Source: RHLJ01 sp965601955 (lineage in GTDB: Bacteria; Bacteroidota; Rhodothermia; Balneolales; Balneolaceae). Taken from it: 64,000 nucleotides of DNA. The translations under genes were made by a program, and so were the position numbers. The notes under the pieces were generated by a model. That model made no database searches and had not been told where the DNA came from. It saw only the letters and a program-made list of their open reading frames with translations. Numbering within the stretch: the stretch's first letter is position 1; each line of letters begins with the position of its first letter. Below, piece after piece: positions 27,115-35,880 of this stretch. Location: assembly GCA_965601955.1 (NCBI GenBank), contig OZ271855.1, forward strand, positions 1,426,001-1,490,000, read 5' to 3'.

Positions 27115-28218
27115 GTGGAATACTCTTTCGATACCTGGACTTCCATCTTTCTGTTTGCGTCAGCTCAGGGGATATTTCTATCTGCCCTGCTGATTAGGAA
27201 AAAAAGAATAAGCTACTATCTGCTTGCAGCTATTTGCTTACTTTTTTCGATTACATTGGTTGAGTACGTTTTCTACTGGACAGGGTACCGGTTTCTCTTT
27301 CCACATCTGAACAGAGTAAGTGCTCCATACTATTTCGTATACGGACCACTCTTTTATTTTTTCATCAAATCAGTAATTGATGAAGCTTCTTATTCCATCA
27401 AAAAACTAGTTCCCCACCTCATTCCCGGGCTGGTCTTCCTTTTGGTGAACGTGCCGTATTATTTGCTAAGCACAGAAGAGAAAATACGTTCTATAACTAC
27501 TTTCTCTACAAATCCAGAATGGGTAGTTGTGTTAGGTCAGATCATTCCATGGATCCAAGTTCTATCGATGCTTATTTACTGGGCTCTTGCATATAGAGTG
27601 TACAAACATCAAAAAGAGGAACTAAGAGAGCAGCGCCTATTTAAGGCGTCCATATTTCTTTTCCTGGGTTTTGTTCTTGGGTTTATCTCCTACTATATCA
27701 TGACCTATTTTTATGGGTACCTACTGGGATATGATTATGCCATCTCCTTCTCTATGAGTCTATTTATTTACGTGATAGGATATTTGGGATATACCACGGA
27801 GGCTAAGGTTAAACAACCTGCAACTCCTAAGTATCAAAACTCTTCACTTGATGCCGGTGAAAAAGTAAAGATATCTGAGAAGTTGAAGAAAGTGATGGAG
27901 TCACAAAAGCTATTTCTTGAAAAAGATCTAACTCTTCAACGCTTAGCGCTTTCGATAGAGACTCAGAAGCATCACCTATCAGAAGTGCTCAATGATGAGC
28001 TGGGTGAAAAGTTCTCTGATTTCGTTAATCGCTACAGGGTAGAGGAGGCGAAAAAACTTCTTATCGAGAAGCATGAGGTGCTCACCATTCACGGAATAGC
28101 ATTAGAAGCAGGCTTCAGTAATAAGACCTCTTTTAATAAAGCTTTTCGCCGTTTTGAGGGATGTACGCCTTCTGAATTTAGAAAGCAGTATGTGGTAAAT
28201 GGTGTAAATCCCGATTAA
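27115..28218 (+). CDS. 7TM-AraC family transcriptional regulator
   Basis: About 367 residues from the GTG at 27115; a TTG at 27088 in the same frame is the alternative, and there is no nearby ATG. The first 230 residues contain six or seven hydrophobic helices (IFLFASAQGIFLSALLI, YFVYGPLFYFFI, ASIFLFLGFVLGFISYYIMT). The C-terminal 110 residues are an AraC DNA-binding domain with LTLQRLALSIETQKHHLSEVLN and the second helix pair IALEAGFSNKTSFNKAFRRF. Such membrane-embedded AraC regulators are common in Bacteroidota and sense an unknown signal. Divergent from rplU; the target may be the downstream exported protein gene. Confidence 0.85.
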   Translation: MEYSFDTWTSIFLFASAQGIFLSALLIRKKRISYYLLAAICLLFSITLVEYVFYWTGYRFLFPHLNRVSAPYYFVYGPLFYFFIKSVIDEASYSIKKLVPHLIPGLVFLLVNVPYYLLSTEEKIRSITTFSTNPEWVVVLGQIIPWIQVLSMLIYWALAYRVYKHQKEELREQRLFKASIFLFLGFVLGFISYYIMTYFYGYLLGYDYAISFSMSLFIYVIGYLGYTTEAKVKQPATPKYQNSSLDAGEKVKISEKLKKVMESQKLFLEKDLTLQRLALSIETQKHHLSEVLNDELGEKFSDFVNRYRVEEAKKLLIEKHEVLTIHGIALEAGFSNKTSFNKAFRRFEGCTPSEFRKQYVVNGVNPD

Positions 28219-28288
28219 TCGTTACAGCTTCAGTTTCTCATTTGGAAGCTTTCAAACTTAGTTTGAGGAAACCCAAAAAAATTACCAC

Positions 28289-28807
28289 ATGAAGAAGCTT
28301 CTATTTTTATTCTCATTACTCTTTGTATCCTCAAGTATATTCGCTCAGCAGGCACAGCAATCACGATGTAAAACGATGCCGGAATACCGCCAATTTGATT
28401 TCTGGATTGGTGAGTGGGAAGTAAAAAACCCCCAGGATGTAGTAGTTGGAAATAGCAGGATTGAACTTACGATTGGTGATTGTGTGATTTTGGAAAACTG
28501 GACGGGAGGTTCGGGCTATACAGGTAAAAGCCTGAACTATTACAACATACTAGATGGAAAATGGCATCAAAAATGGATTGGTAGCGGAGGAATCCCGATC
28601 GAGTTCTCGGGTTCGTATGATGCAGATGCCAAGGCTCTCAAATATACTGGTACGGGGGTTGGACAAGGTGGAGTGAAGCTGGATTATAAGCTCACGTTTT
28701 ACCACTTAGCAGATGATCACATTCGCCAGGTTTGGGAGCAATCAGCCGACGAAGGCGAAACATGGACAACAATTTTTGATGGTCACTATCGGAAAAAAGA
28801 AAGTTAA
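28289..28807 (+). CDS. Exported lipocalin-like protein (DUF1579-type)
   Basis: 172 residues with a signal peptide (MKKLLFLFSLLFVSSSIFAQQ). The mature part starts with a segment typical of a family of small beta-barrel proteins, YRQFDFWIGEWEVKNPQ, followed by alternating strands rich in Gly and Trp. The fold is probably lipocalin-like; ligand and role are unknown. It follows the AraC regulator after 70 bases containing a small TCAAAC/GTTTGA hairpin, and its stop overlaps the convergent lexA stop by 4 bases. Confidence 0.75.
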   Translation: MKKLLFLFSLLFVSSSIFAQQAQQSRCKTMPEYRQFDFWIGEWEVKNPQDVVVGNSRIELTIGDCVILENWTGGSGYTGKSLNYYNILDGKWHQKWIGSGGIPIEFSGSYDADAKALKYTGTGVGQGGVKLDYKLTFYHLADDHIRQVWEQSADEGETWTTIFDGHYRKKES

Positions 28808-29460
28808 GCTACTTTAGATGGGGCTCTGTGAAAGCCCTGTCTATTTACATGCCCGATATATTTCCCGATAATTTTTACCTCTTCAAATACATCGGGATCA
28901 ATATAAATATCATCATAAGCCTCATTGGCAGCTTCCAGTCGAAGCCCATTTTCATCCCAGAAGATTCGTTTCAGTGAAGTTTCTCCGTTGTAGAGTACAG
29001 CACCAATTTCTCCACTATTAAGCTTCGTATCCATGAGCAGTACGAAGTCTCCATCATAGATATCTACATCTTTCATGCTAAAGCCGGAAACGCGTAGTGC
29101 AAAAAGTTTATCGAGGTTAGGGAATAGGGTATTCATAGTAATACTTCCTAAATCTGCTTCAACCGCTTCCTGTAAATAACCTGCTGCAATCAATCCCCGA
29201 ATCGGAATACCTTCATATGAACCATTCTCAGCTAAAAGGTCTTTTTTATCACGTGGAAGGTCATACTCTTCATCGTTCTTCTTTACAAGGAATCCTTTTT
29301 TTAGAAGAGCCTGAATGTTTTGAGTTACACTATTTGGTGAGCGATAGCCAAAATGCTCAGCAATTTCCCGGTAAGTGGGCCAAACATCATATTCTTTCTT
29401 ATAGTCGACAATGAAGGAAAAAAATTCCTGTTGTTTTCGGGTTAAATGCGCATTATCCAT
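28804..29460 (-). CDS. lexA: LexA-type SOS repressor
   Basis: 218 residues. N-terminal winged helix (LTRKQQEFFSFIVDYKKEYD, YREIAEHFGYRSPNSVTQNI), then an S24 peptidase domain: self-cleavage site Ala93-Gly94 in LIAAGYLQ, nucleophile Ser128 in SGFSMKD and general base Lys164 in TSLKRI. All three autocleavage elements are present, so RecA-stimulated self-cleavage is expected. It is divergent from the cyclophilin lipoprotein, and the 50-base gap and its downstream edge carry two similar 16-base motifs that may be operators. Confidence 0.93.
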   Translation of the reverse strand: MDNAHLTRKQQEFFSFIVDYKKEYDVWPTYREIAEHFGYRSPNSVTQNIQALLKKGFLVKKNDEEYDLPRDKKDLLAENGSYEGIPIRGLIAAGYLQEAVEADLGSITMNTLFPNLDKLFALRVSGFSMKDVDIYDGDFVLLMDTKLNSGEIGAVLYNGETSLKRIFWDENGLRLEAANEAYDDIYIDPDVFEEVKIIGKYIGHVNRQGFHRAPSKVA

Positions 29461-29476
29461 AGTGATATTTATTTAC

Positions 29477-29492
29477 TGTACAAAACATGTGT
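29477..29492. promoter_or_regulatory. Candidate LexA operator, copy 1
   Basis: TGTACAAAACATGTGT lies 17 bases upstream of lexA and matches the motif at 29531-29546 in 13 of 16 positions. Assignment to LexA rests only on position and repetition. Confidence 0.4.
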
Positions 29493-29510
29493 AATAAACG
29501 GAGTTTTAAG

Positions 29511-31547
29511 ATGAAGTTCAATAAAAAATGTGTGCAAAATATGTATATGCTTGGCTGTGCTATACTTGTTCTTGGTATGCTTGGTAATTGTACCAGAACT
29601 ACTCCTGAGCAGACTGAACTTCTAACCGTAGAATACCCCGAACTTTATGCCTCTGTTTTTGAAAGGGATGCACAGGCGATCCTGGAATATGTGGATTCCG
29701 AAGACAGTTTGTTAAGTACTCAGGCATGGAAGGCAATGATTAGTACTCCCACAGAGGATGTGGACATACTTCTAGAAAAGGCTAAACAGGCGAACACCAA
29801 AGAAGCCTGGGCTTCTCTTTGGTTTAAGGAAATAAATGAGCAGCAACTTGCAAGGCTTCATCAATTATGGGAAGAAGGAGTGCCTAATGCAGGTTTAGCT
29901 TCGGTGCTTGGATTACACGGTGATTTTGAAACACTTTCCATGCTGCTCGAAGCTGAAAATGTGAGCGACTTTGATACCCAATTTGAGCTGGCACTTGCCG
30001 TTGGCCGACTTTCGATGAATGAAGATCTTAGTAAAGAACATGAAATGGCTATCATAAAAAAAGCCTTTTCGAATACTAACGGGAGCTTGGTGCAAGCCTA
30101 TCTATATGGAATCTACCGAATCCGGAAGGACCTGGATGAAGACAATGAGAATGCAATGCTTGAAATGTTGGAGAACTTCTATCCGGATACCCCAGCTGCA
30201 GAGCAATACCTCACCCGCATTTTAATGAAGAATCACATGGATGTGGCACTTTTTCGTTTCGAACTGGATGAATTTCAAACTATGGATGTTCAGCTAGCTA
30301 TCGAGATTTCCAGGGGGATTGCCAGGTATACCCATACAAAGCATGCGGTTGTGATTCTAAATGCAATGCTGGATCATGTAAATCCTAATGTAAAAATGGA
30401 ATCATTACTTGCAATCCAAAGTAAGCCAGAACTGTTGGGAGAATTGGATCGGGCTATTCTAAATAAGATTGGGTTAATCAGGGGTATTGAACCTTCGTTA
30501 AGGCTGGAAGCTCTGAATACCATTGAAAATCCGAAACAGTACGAAGACATTGTCTATGAGTTAGCAGGAGAAGACCCATATCTCCGACCTAAGTTGTACA
30601 GCATCCAGAAGAAGATGATTTCGGAATCAGAATTTTTGGAGCAACTCAAAACAGATATTGCTTCAGAACAACGGTTAATCAAATTCTTTGGGCTGCAGGA
30701 ACTAGCCGGCTGGTGGGGGAACCTTGAAGATGATCAAAAAGTAGTATTTCAGGATGAGGTAAAACGAGAAGTGAGAGAGGTTTTGGGTTCGGTAGACCGC
30801 TCAATGACTTTTGTGATGGCTTCCCTATTACGGGATTCGATGATTATCGAAGATTCTGAGTATTCCGTTATTGAAGAATTTCTTGGCAGGTTTAAGCTCC
30901 CGGAAGATGTTGAAGTTTATCAGGCGATATCATCCGTTTTAAAAGAACGATTTGAAGAGGAAGCAAAGCCTTTAATTGATTCACTTGCAGCTCTTGGTAA
31001 TGGAGCATTAAACCAAACTCTGAGGAATCAGGGTTGGGATATTGGTGAAGGAAGTGCCCCTTCTACAACGTTCCGGCAACCAGATTGGGAAAGGCTAACC
31101 AGGCTGGGTGCATATCCTACCTTGGTGTTGGAAACCAACAAAGGGGATATTTCTATTCAGATGGATGTGTTTGCTGCTCCCGCAACAATTTCGGGAATGG
31201 ATAGCCTGATTACTGCCAGGGCTTATAACAGGATTCCATTTCATAGAGTAATCCCAAACTTTGTGATACAAGGTGGAGATATTGAGACACAAGATGGTTT
31301 TGGTGGCCCGGATTATGTTGTGCCAACAGAGTCTAGTGTTGTCCACTATTATCGGGGCAAAGTAGGCATAGCCAGTGCAGGTACCGATACAGAGGGTAGC
31401 CAGTTTTTCATTATGCATGACTGGATGCCTCACCTTACCGGTAGGTATACCATTATTGGAGAAGTACTGGAAGGCATGGATGTAGTAGATCGCATTGTAC
31501 GGGGCGACTATATAGAAAAAGCATATTGGCAGGTTTCTTTGTTTTGA
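29511..31547 (+). CDS. Lipoprotein with HEAT-like repeats and C-terminal cyclophilin domain
   Basis: 678 residues from the ATG at 29511, chosen because GGAG lies 11 bases upstream and the protein then opens with MKFNKKC and a lipoprotein signal ending LGMLGNC (Cys27); an ATG at 29487 is the alternative. Residues about 40-500 are helical, HEAT-like (LASVLGLHGDFETLSMLLEA, MLDHVNPNVKMESLLAI). Residues about 530-678 are a cyclophilin-type peptidyl-prolyl isomerase: TNKGDISIQM, FHRVIPNFVIQGGD, GSQFFIMHDWMPHLTGRYTIIGEV. Predicted to be a membrane-anchored folding factor outside the cytoplasm; the HEAT-like part may present clients. Confidence 0.85.
   Translation: MKFNKKCVQNMYMLGCAILVLGMLGNCTRTTPEQTELLTVEYPELYASVFERDAQAILEYVDSEDSLLSTQAWKAMISTPTEDVDILLEKAKQANTKEAWASLWFKEINEQQLARLHQLWEEGVPNAGLASVLGLHGDFETLSMLLEAENVSDFDTQFELALAVGRLSMNEDLSKEHEMAIIKKAFSNTNGSLVQAYLYGIYRIRKDLDEDNENAMLEMLENFYPDTPAAEQYLTRILMKNHMDVALFRFELDEFQTMDVQLAIEISRGIARYTHTKHAVVILNAMLDHVNPNVKMESLLAIQSKPELLGELDRAILNKIGLIRGIEPSLRLEALNTIENPKQYEDIVYELAGEDPYLRPKLYSIQKKMISESEFLEQLKTDIASEQRLIKFFGLQELAGWWGNLEDDQKVVFQDEVKREVREVLGSVDRSMTFVMASLLRDSMIIEDSEYSVIEEFLGRFKLPEDVEVYQAISSVLKERFEEEAKPLIDSLAALGNGALNQTLRNQGWDIGEGSAPSTTFRQPDWERLTRLGAYPTLVLETNKGDISIQMDVFAAPATISGMDSLITARAYNRIPFHRVIPNFVIQGGDIETQDGFGGPDYVVPTESSVVHYYRGKVGIASAGTDTEGSQFFIMHDWMPHLTGRYTIIGEVLEGMDVVDRIVRGDYIEKAYWQVSLF
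29531..29546. promoter_or_regulatory. Candidate LexA operator, copy 2
   Basis: TGTGCAAAATATGTAT begins 54 bases after the first copy begins, about five helical turns, and lies inside the first codons of the cyclophilin lipoprotein. It may be a second operator or chance similarity. Confidence 0.3.
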
Positions 31548-31586
31548 TAAATTTTGATATTCTCACAACCAAAATCTAAGCTCACC

Positions 31587-32381
31587 ATGAAAAAAACCAT
31601 TCTTTCCTTAAGTCTAAGTCTTATAGCAATCCTGGCTTTTGCCCAGGCACAAGTACCCGAAGCCACAGAACTGTACGTTGATTTAAAGAAAGTTACTCCT
31701 GGGGAGGGAACCGCTGCTCCTTCTGATGCTATTGTATTATTTGATGGAAGCGACTTATCTAAATGGCAAAGTTTAAAACAAGGGCTTGGGGCCAGTATGG
31801 AGGGGATGAAAGACATCATCCCAACACTGACAGCAGATGGAGATGGCGAGACTGCTCCCTGGTTAGTTGAGAATGGAGAAATGGTTGTGAAACCTGGGAC
31901 GGGGAATATAGAAACTCGTCAGGGCTTTGGCGATGTACAGCTTCACATCGAGTGGTTAGCTCCAAAAGATGAAGGGAAAAGCGGGCAACTATATAGCAAC
32001 AGTGGAGTTTTTTTCATGGGGATGTATGAGGTTCAGGTGTTGAATTCCTATGAAAACCCTACTTACAATAACGGTCAGGCAAGCTCAGTGTATAAGCAAC
32101 ATATTCCTTTGGTAAATGCATCAAAGCCGGTAGATGAGTGGCAGGAATATGACATCATTTTTATGGCTCCAAAGTTCTCAGATAAAGGTACACTGGTTTC
32201 TCCCGCTCGAGTAACGGTATTTCATAACGGGGTGTTAGTGCAGAATAACGTGGAGCTTTTAGGCCCTACCTGCTATATAGGTACGCCTTATTACATAGCA
32301 CATGAAGCTAAACTTCCACTTGCATTGCAGGATCATGGAGACCCAATGCGTTTTAGAAATATTTGGGTAAGGGAGCTTTAG
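31587..32381 (+). CDS. Exported DUF1080 (3-keto-disaccharide hydrolase-like) protein
   Basis: 264 residues from the ATG at 31587, which opens a signal peptide (MKKTILSLSLSLIAILAFAQA); an upstream TTG gives no signal at its N-terminus. A single DUF1080 concanavalin-like domain is visible: IVLFDGSDLSKWQSL, NGEMVVKPGTGNIETRQGFGDVQLHIEW, GQLYSNSGVFFMGMYEVQVL and the closing RFRNIWVREL. Members hydrolyse 3-keto-glycosides, which fits sugar breakdown in the periplasm; the substrate is not evident. Its stop overlaps a convergent hydrolase gene by 4 bases. Confidence 0.88.
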   Translation: MKKTILSLSLSLIAILAFAQAQVPEATELYVDLKKVTPGEGTAAPSDAIVLFDGSDLSKWQSLKQGLGASMEGMKDIIPTLTADGDGETAPWLVENGEMVVKPGTGNIETRQGFGDVQLHIEWLAPKDEGKSGQLYSNSGVFFMGMYEVQVLNSYENPTYNNGQASSVYKQHIPLVNASKPVDEWQEYDIIFMAPKFSDKGTLVSPARVTVFHNGVLVQNNVELLGPTCYIGTPYYIAHEAKLPLALQDHGDPMRFRNIWVREL

Positions 32382-33337
32382 AGGTTTTCCAACACCCAGG
32401 TTCTAAAAACCTGTTGGAAATAATCAGAATAGGGTTCGGCTGAGGCTTCATTATCCGGAACACACATGGTAGCTATTCTGAAATCGTGATTGGCTGCAGG
32501 TATGATTTGAAGGCTGATATTATCAGGGATGTCCTGGTTAAAACTATCGTTGATAGCTCCAATAGCCCAGCCCGGATATACGTAAAAATCATTTTCTGCG
32601 AAGGCAAAGAAGGAAGGGATATCCAATTCCAGCAAATGGGGCTCAGGATTAAAATTGCTGAGCTCCCGGAGTTGTCTCCACGCTTTTCTTACCGGAAACC
32701 AGGTTACCCAATTAATATCAGAAATGGCTTTCTTACTGGCCTTATCAAAAGCTTCGTTATCTGGTTTTCCTTCGCAAAGGTACTTGCTGTAGTATTCATT
32801 AGTGAGCTTGAGCCTTATATCGTAGGTAGGAGCAGCTAAAGAAGCTATAAGTTTAATCTCATCCCGATAACGGTCTCCCATTATTTGAGCTACCCAGCCT
32901 CCCTGGCTATGCCCGATGATTCCAACTCTGGAGGAATCTATTCTTCCCTGGGTTTTCAGGAAATCTACTGCAGCTTTGGCATCAGAAGCACGTTCATATA
33001 AATTGGTTCGTTGCCATTTGCCTTCAGATTTACCTACCCCTCTTTTATCAAAATAGAGGAGTGCTACCCCTTCTGACAGGAAAAGATTCTCAAGATTCTC
33101 TTTAACAAAGTCCTCGTAAATGGTGCGATGAGAGGAATTTGGCCCAGAACCGACTAAAAAAACTAAAGCGGGAGCATTATTGGCAGTATCAGGAAGTACA
33201 AGTTCTCCGTGCAAGGTAAATCGTCCATTATTAAACGTCACATTTGTACGGGTGACATCCTGGGCTGAAGCTGTTTCAAGAAAAGCTCCAAAAGAGAGTA
33301 AGAATACAAGAAGAAGAAAATTCTTGGGTATGCTCAT
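32378..33337 (-). CDS. Exported alpha/beta hydrolase
   Basis: 319 residues from the ATG at 33337, which starts a signal peptide (MSIPKNFLLLVFLLSFGAFL..ASAQ); a TTG at 33382 is less likely. An alpha/beta hydrolase fold with oxyanion segment LVFLVGSGPNSSHR, strand LLYFDKRGVGKSEG, nucleophile Ser in IIGHSQGGW and a C-terminal His in AANHDFRI. Probably an esterase or acyl-peptide hydrolase in the periplasm; the substrate is unknown. It ends convergently with the DUF1080 gene. Confidence 0.87.
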   Translation of the reverse strand: MSIPKNFLLLVFLLSFGAFLETASAQDVTRTNVTFNNGRFTLHGELVLPDTANNAPALVFLVGSGPNSSHRTIYEDFVKENLENLFLSEGVALLYFDKRGVGKSEGKWQRTNLYERASDAKAAVDFLKTQGRIDSSRVGIIGHSQGGWVAQIMGDRYRDEIKLIASLAAPTYDIRLKLTNEYYSKYLCEGKPDNEAFDKASKKAISDINWVTWFPVRKAWRQLRELSNFNPEPHLLELDIPSFFAFAENDFYVYPGWAIGAINDSFNQDIPDNISLQIIPAANHDFRIATMCVPDNEASAEPYSDYFQQVFRTWVLENL

Positions 33338-33460
33338 ATAGCTGGTCTCAAGTAATCGCCTGTTAATTACGGCTAGCCCCAAAAGATGTTATTAGTTAGT
33401 AAAGTAAATTATTCAAACTTAGGAAATATAAGTTCCATGTGGAGAAAAAACTTATTAAAT

Positions 33461-33491
33461 AAAAAGGGCGCAAGCTACTACGCCTGCGCCC
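33461..33491 (-). terminator. Intrinsic terminator after the cytochrome c peroxidase gene
   Basis: GGGCGCA (33466-33472) pairs with TGCGCCC (33485-33491), with a further GC/GC pair inside. On the minus strand the hairpin is followed by TTTTT, so it ends transcripts from the haem cluster. Confidence 0.8.
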
Positions 33492-33514
33492 CTGTCGCTT
33501 GTGCCTGTGCGGAG

Positions 33515-34681
33515 TTAATCGTCTCTAAAAGGATTTGAGAATTTTTCGTCTTCAATTAATTCTGTATCTGTCAGCGTTTTCATAAAAGCTACAAGCGCCG
33601 CTTTTTCCTGGTCTGAAAGATTCATTCTAACTGGCGCTCCATTTCTATTCGTAAGCCTATTATCAAGAGTCGCACTGTTTCGTATGCCGGAATCGTAGTG
33701 CTCAACTACTTCTTCAAGGGTAGCGAACCTGCCATCATGCATATAAGGTGCGGTGAGTTCAATATTCTTTAGGGAGCTGGTTTTGAACTTACCGTTATCC
33801 TGGGTTCTCCCAGTAGTTTCTCCAAGCCCCAGATCCGTTAACATAGCATCCAGTCCATTATTCCTGGCTTCATCACCTACAAAATGATCAGAAGTGTGGC
33901 AGTTTGAACAATCGGTGTCATTCGAAAAGAAAACGCGTTTTCCAAGGTTTTCAAGATCGCTGAAGTTTGGAAAATCATCTTCAGAATCATTCACCTGGGC
34001 TCGTCCTACATCATACTTAGATCGATAAGAAACCATGGAGCGAACAAACTGAGAAAGAGCCAAAGAAACCCGGTTTGAAGTTACTTCATCATCTCCAAAG
34101 GCACGGGTAAATAAAACGGGGTAGTACTCTTGGGTGGATACTTTTACCACCATCTCTTCAAGCGTAAGCCCCATTTCTATGGCATCCTGAATAGGCAATA
34201 GAACCTGCTCTTCTAACGTGCCGGCGCGTTCATCCCAAAAGAAGTTTCCGTTTTCATAAAAAGCTGCACTTGATAAACCCATTGAATTTCTCCCTGTCAA
34301 CCTGCCTTCGAAGCCTTCACTGAATTGATTAGGGTCAGAAAATCCATCTTCCTGAACATGGCAGGAAGCACATGAGATTGTATTATTTGCGGAGAGATTT
34401 ACATCATAGAAAAGTACTCTGCCTAAGGTTGCTCCCCAATCAGTGATTGGATTGTTATTAGGAGTATTATCCTGTTCTTCATTGTCATTCAAATTGAAGA
34501 AAGCTGGCAGATCCGGATCGGCATAGTTGTATGCTTGGTCGGGTAGAGTTAGGTATTGATCCAGAACTGCAGCCTCTTCATTATCTACAATCTCTTCTTC
34601 TGTAACTGAGTTGTTTGAAGCTTCTTCACATGTAACTATTAGAAATAGTAGGGTTATAGCTAAATATTTATTGGGTCTCAT
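33515..34681 (-). CDS. Dihaem cytochrome c peroxidase (CCP/MauG family)
   Basis: 388 residues. N-terminal hydrophobic segment followed by Cys18 (LIVTC), possibly a lipoprotein signal though Thr before the Cys is unusual. Two haem c sites: CASCH at 104-108 and CSNCH at 258-262. Other family features are LGRVLFYDVNLS, GRNSMGLSSAAFYENGNFFWDERAGTLEEQ and APYMHDGRFATLEEVVEHY. Reduces hydrogen peroxide with electrons from cytochromes, or oxidises another partner, in the periplasm. An acidic Asn/Asp/Glu-rich stretch after the signal is probably a tether. The upstream gap carries a TTAAGGG/CCCCTAA dyad. Confidence 0.9.
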   Translation of the reverse strand: MRPNKYLAITLLFLIVTCEEASNNSVTEEEIVDNEEAAVLDQYLTLPDQAYNYADPDLPAFFNLNDNEEQDNTPNNNPITDWGATLGRVLFYDVNLSANNTISCASCHVQEDGFSDPNQFSEGFEGRLTGRNSMGLSSAAFYENGNFFWDERAGTLEEQVLLPIQDAIEMGLTLEEMVVKVSTQEYYPVLFTRAFGDDEVTSNRVSLALSQFVRSMVSYRSKYDVGRAQVNDSEDDFPNFSDLENLGKRVFFSNDTDCSNCHTSDHFVGDEARNNGLDAMLTDLGLGETTGRTQDNGKFKTSSLKNIELTAPYMHDGRFATLEEVVEHYDSGIRNSATLDNRLTNRNGAPVRMNLSDQEKAALVAFMKTLTDTELIEDEKFSNPFRDD

Positions 34682-34758
34682 AACATCCTCAATATGAGTT
34701 CTTTTGACCCTAATACACCGTACTTAAGGGTTACCCCTAATAGAAAACCAGATTTTTT

Positions 34759-35328
34759 TTAAAGGGCGTTACTAACGATGCTTCTCAACCGTGGAAGTAC
34801 TTCTTCCTCAAACCAGGGATTTTTCTTTAGCCAGATATTATTCCTTGGGGATGGATGGGGCATGGGTAAATATTCAGGTAGGTATTCCCTAAAGTTTTTT
34901 ACCGTCTCTGATAGCGTTTTTTTTGCTCTCTCTTTGAGATAATGGGATTGGGCATAGCTTCCAAAAAGCAAGGTAAGTCTAATTTCAGGCATTGAGTCCA
35001 GTAACAACTGATGCCATAAGGGAGCACATTCGGGTCGGGGAGGAAGGTCACCCGATTTCCCTTTTCCCGGATAACAAAAACCCATAGGTACTAAAGCTAC
35101 TATCGATGGGTCATAAAATACTTCCTTTGAGATATTCATCCAGGAACGTAACCGATCTCCACTGGGATCATCCCATGGAATTCCGGATTCATGGACTTTG
35201 GTTCCCGGTGCCTGGCCAATAATCAAAATCTTGCTGGCTAGAGAAGCCTGAACAACCGGTCGGGGACCTAAAGGAAGAAATTCTTCACAAACCCTGCATT
35301 GTGCTATATCTTTTAGAAGTTTTTCCAA
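34759..35328 (-). CDS. Uracil-DNA glycosylase family protein, Fe-S type
   Basis: 189 residues. Motifs ILIIGQAPGTKVHESGIPWDD and MPHPSPRNN match the active-site loops of the UDG superfamily (COG1573). Four cysteines, at 11, 14, 85 and 101 (CRVC, GFCYPG, RPECAP), are spaced like the 4Fe-4S ligands of family 4 enzymes (CxxC, then two Cys 16 apart), so an Fe-S cluster is expected. Removes uracil or other damaged bases from DNA in the cytoplasm; the exact subfamily is uncertain. It begins 8 bases after a haem-binding protein gene, an odd pairing. Confidence 0.86.
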   Translation of the reverse strand: MEKLLKDIAQCRVCEEFLPLGPRPVVQASLASKILIIGQAPGTKVHESGIPWDDPSGDRLRSWMNISKEVFYDPSIVALVPMGFCYPGKGKSGDLPPRPECAPLWHQLLLDSMPEIRLTLLFGSYAQSHYLKERAKKTLSETVKNFREYLPEYLPMPHPSPRNNIWLKKNPWFEEEVLPRLRSIVSNAL

Positions 35329-35336
35329 AGGGTAGA

Positions 35337-35813
35337 TTAAGAGTCTCGTCCTTTTAAGCTATCGGGATAAACGATGGGTCGAAGAGATTCAAACCAGTCA
35401 GCCAGGGTTTCTCTTTGTTCATCCGTAAGTCGGGCATCAGCATGCCCCCAGGTATAGGAGGGAAGAGGCATTTCTTCATTAAGCGTATACTCCATCCCTT
35501 CCTCCAGTTTATGATCAGCTCTTCTTGGAGGATATTCCCCAAAAGTGGAGAAGTTCAAATGTGATTTCCCATGCCGAACGTGGTCTTTAACCCACCATCC
35601 CACAGGTTGTACATAGGTATACCATGGATACACGGTCTTATTTGAATGGCAATCGTAGCAGGCGGTTTTAAGCATAGTTGCTACTTCAGCTGGCGGGTTA
35701 TGGATATTCATCAAATCCAAAGCCGGATCAGATTCCGGGTTAGTCCTATCGATTTGAAAGATTTGGAGAATAAGGAAAACGCCAAGAAGGCCAAGAAGGA
35801 TTTTTTGAAGCAT
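35337..35813 (-). CDS. Haem-binding domain protein (monohaem c-type)
   Basis: 158 residues. N-terminal signal-anchor (MLQKILLGLLGVFLILQIFQ) followed by a small domain with one haem c site, CYDCHS, in the context TACYDCHSNKTVYPWYTYVQPVGWW, as in Haem_bd domain proteins often found next to cytochrome c peroxidases. The tail contains LTDEQRETLADWFESLRP. Predicted as a membrane-anchored periplasmic electron carrier or haem protein. It precedes the UDG gene by 8 bases and is close to the dihaem peroxidase. Confidence 0.88.
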   Translation of the reverse strand: MLQKILLGLLGVFLILQIFQIDRTNPESDPALDLMNIHNPPAEVATMLKTACYDCHSNKTVYPWYTYVQPVGWWVKDHVRHGKSHLNFSTFGEYPPRRADHKLEEGMEYTLNEEMPLPSYTWGHADARLTDEQRETLADWFESLRPIVYPDSLKGRDS

Positions 35814-35880
35814 AGTAGATGTAATTCTTTATCAGAGAATAATTTCTACGAATATAAACTTCTGAAACCCTTAAAGAAAC

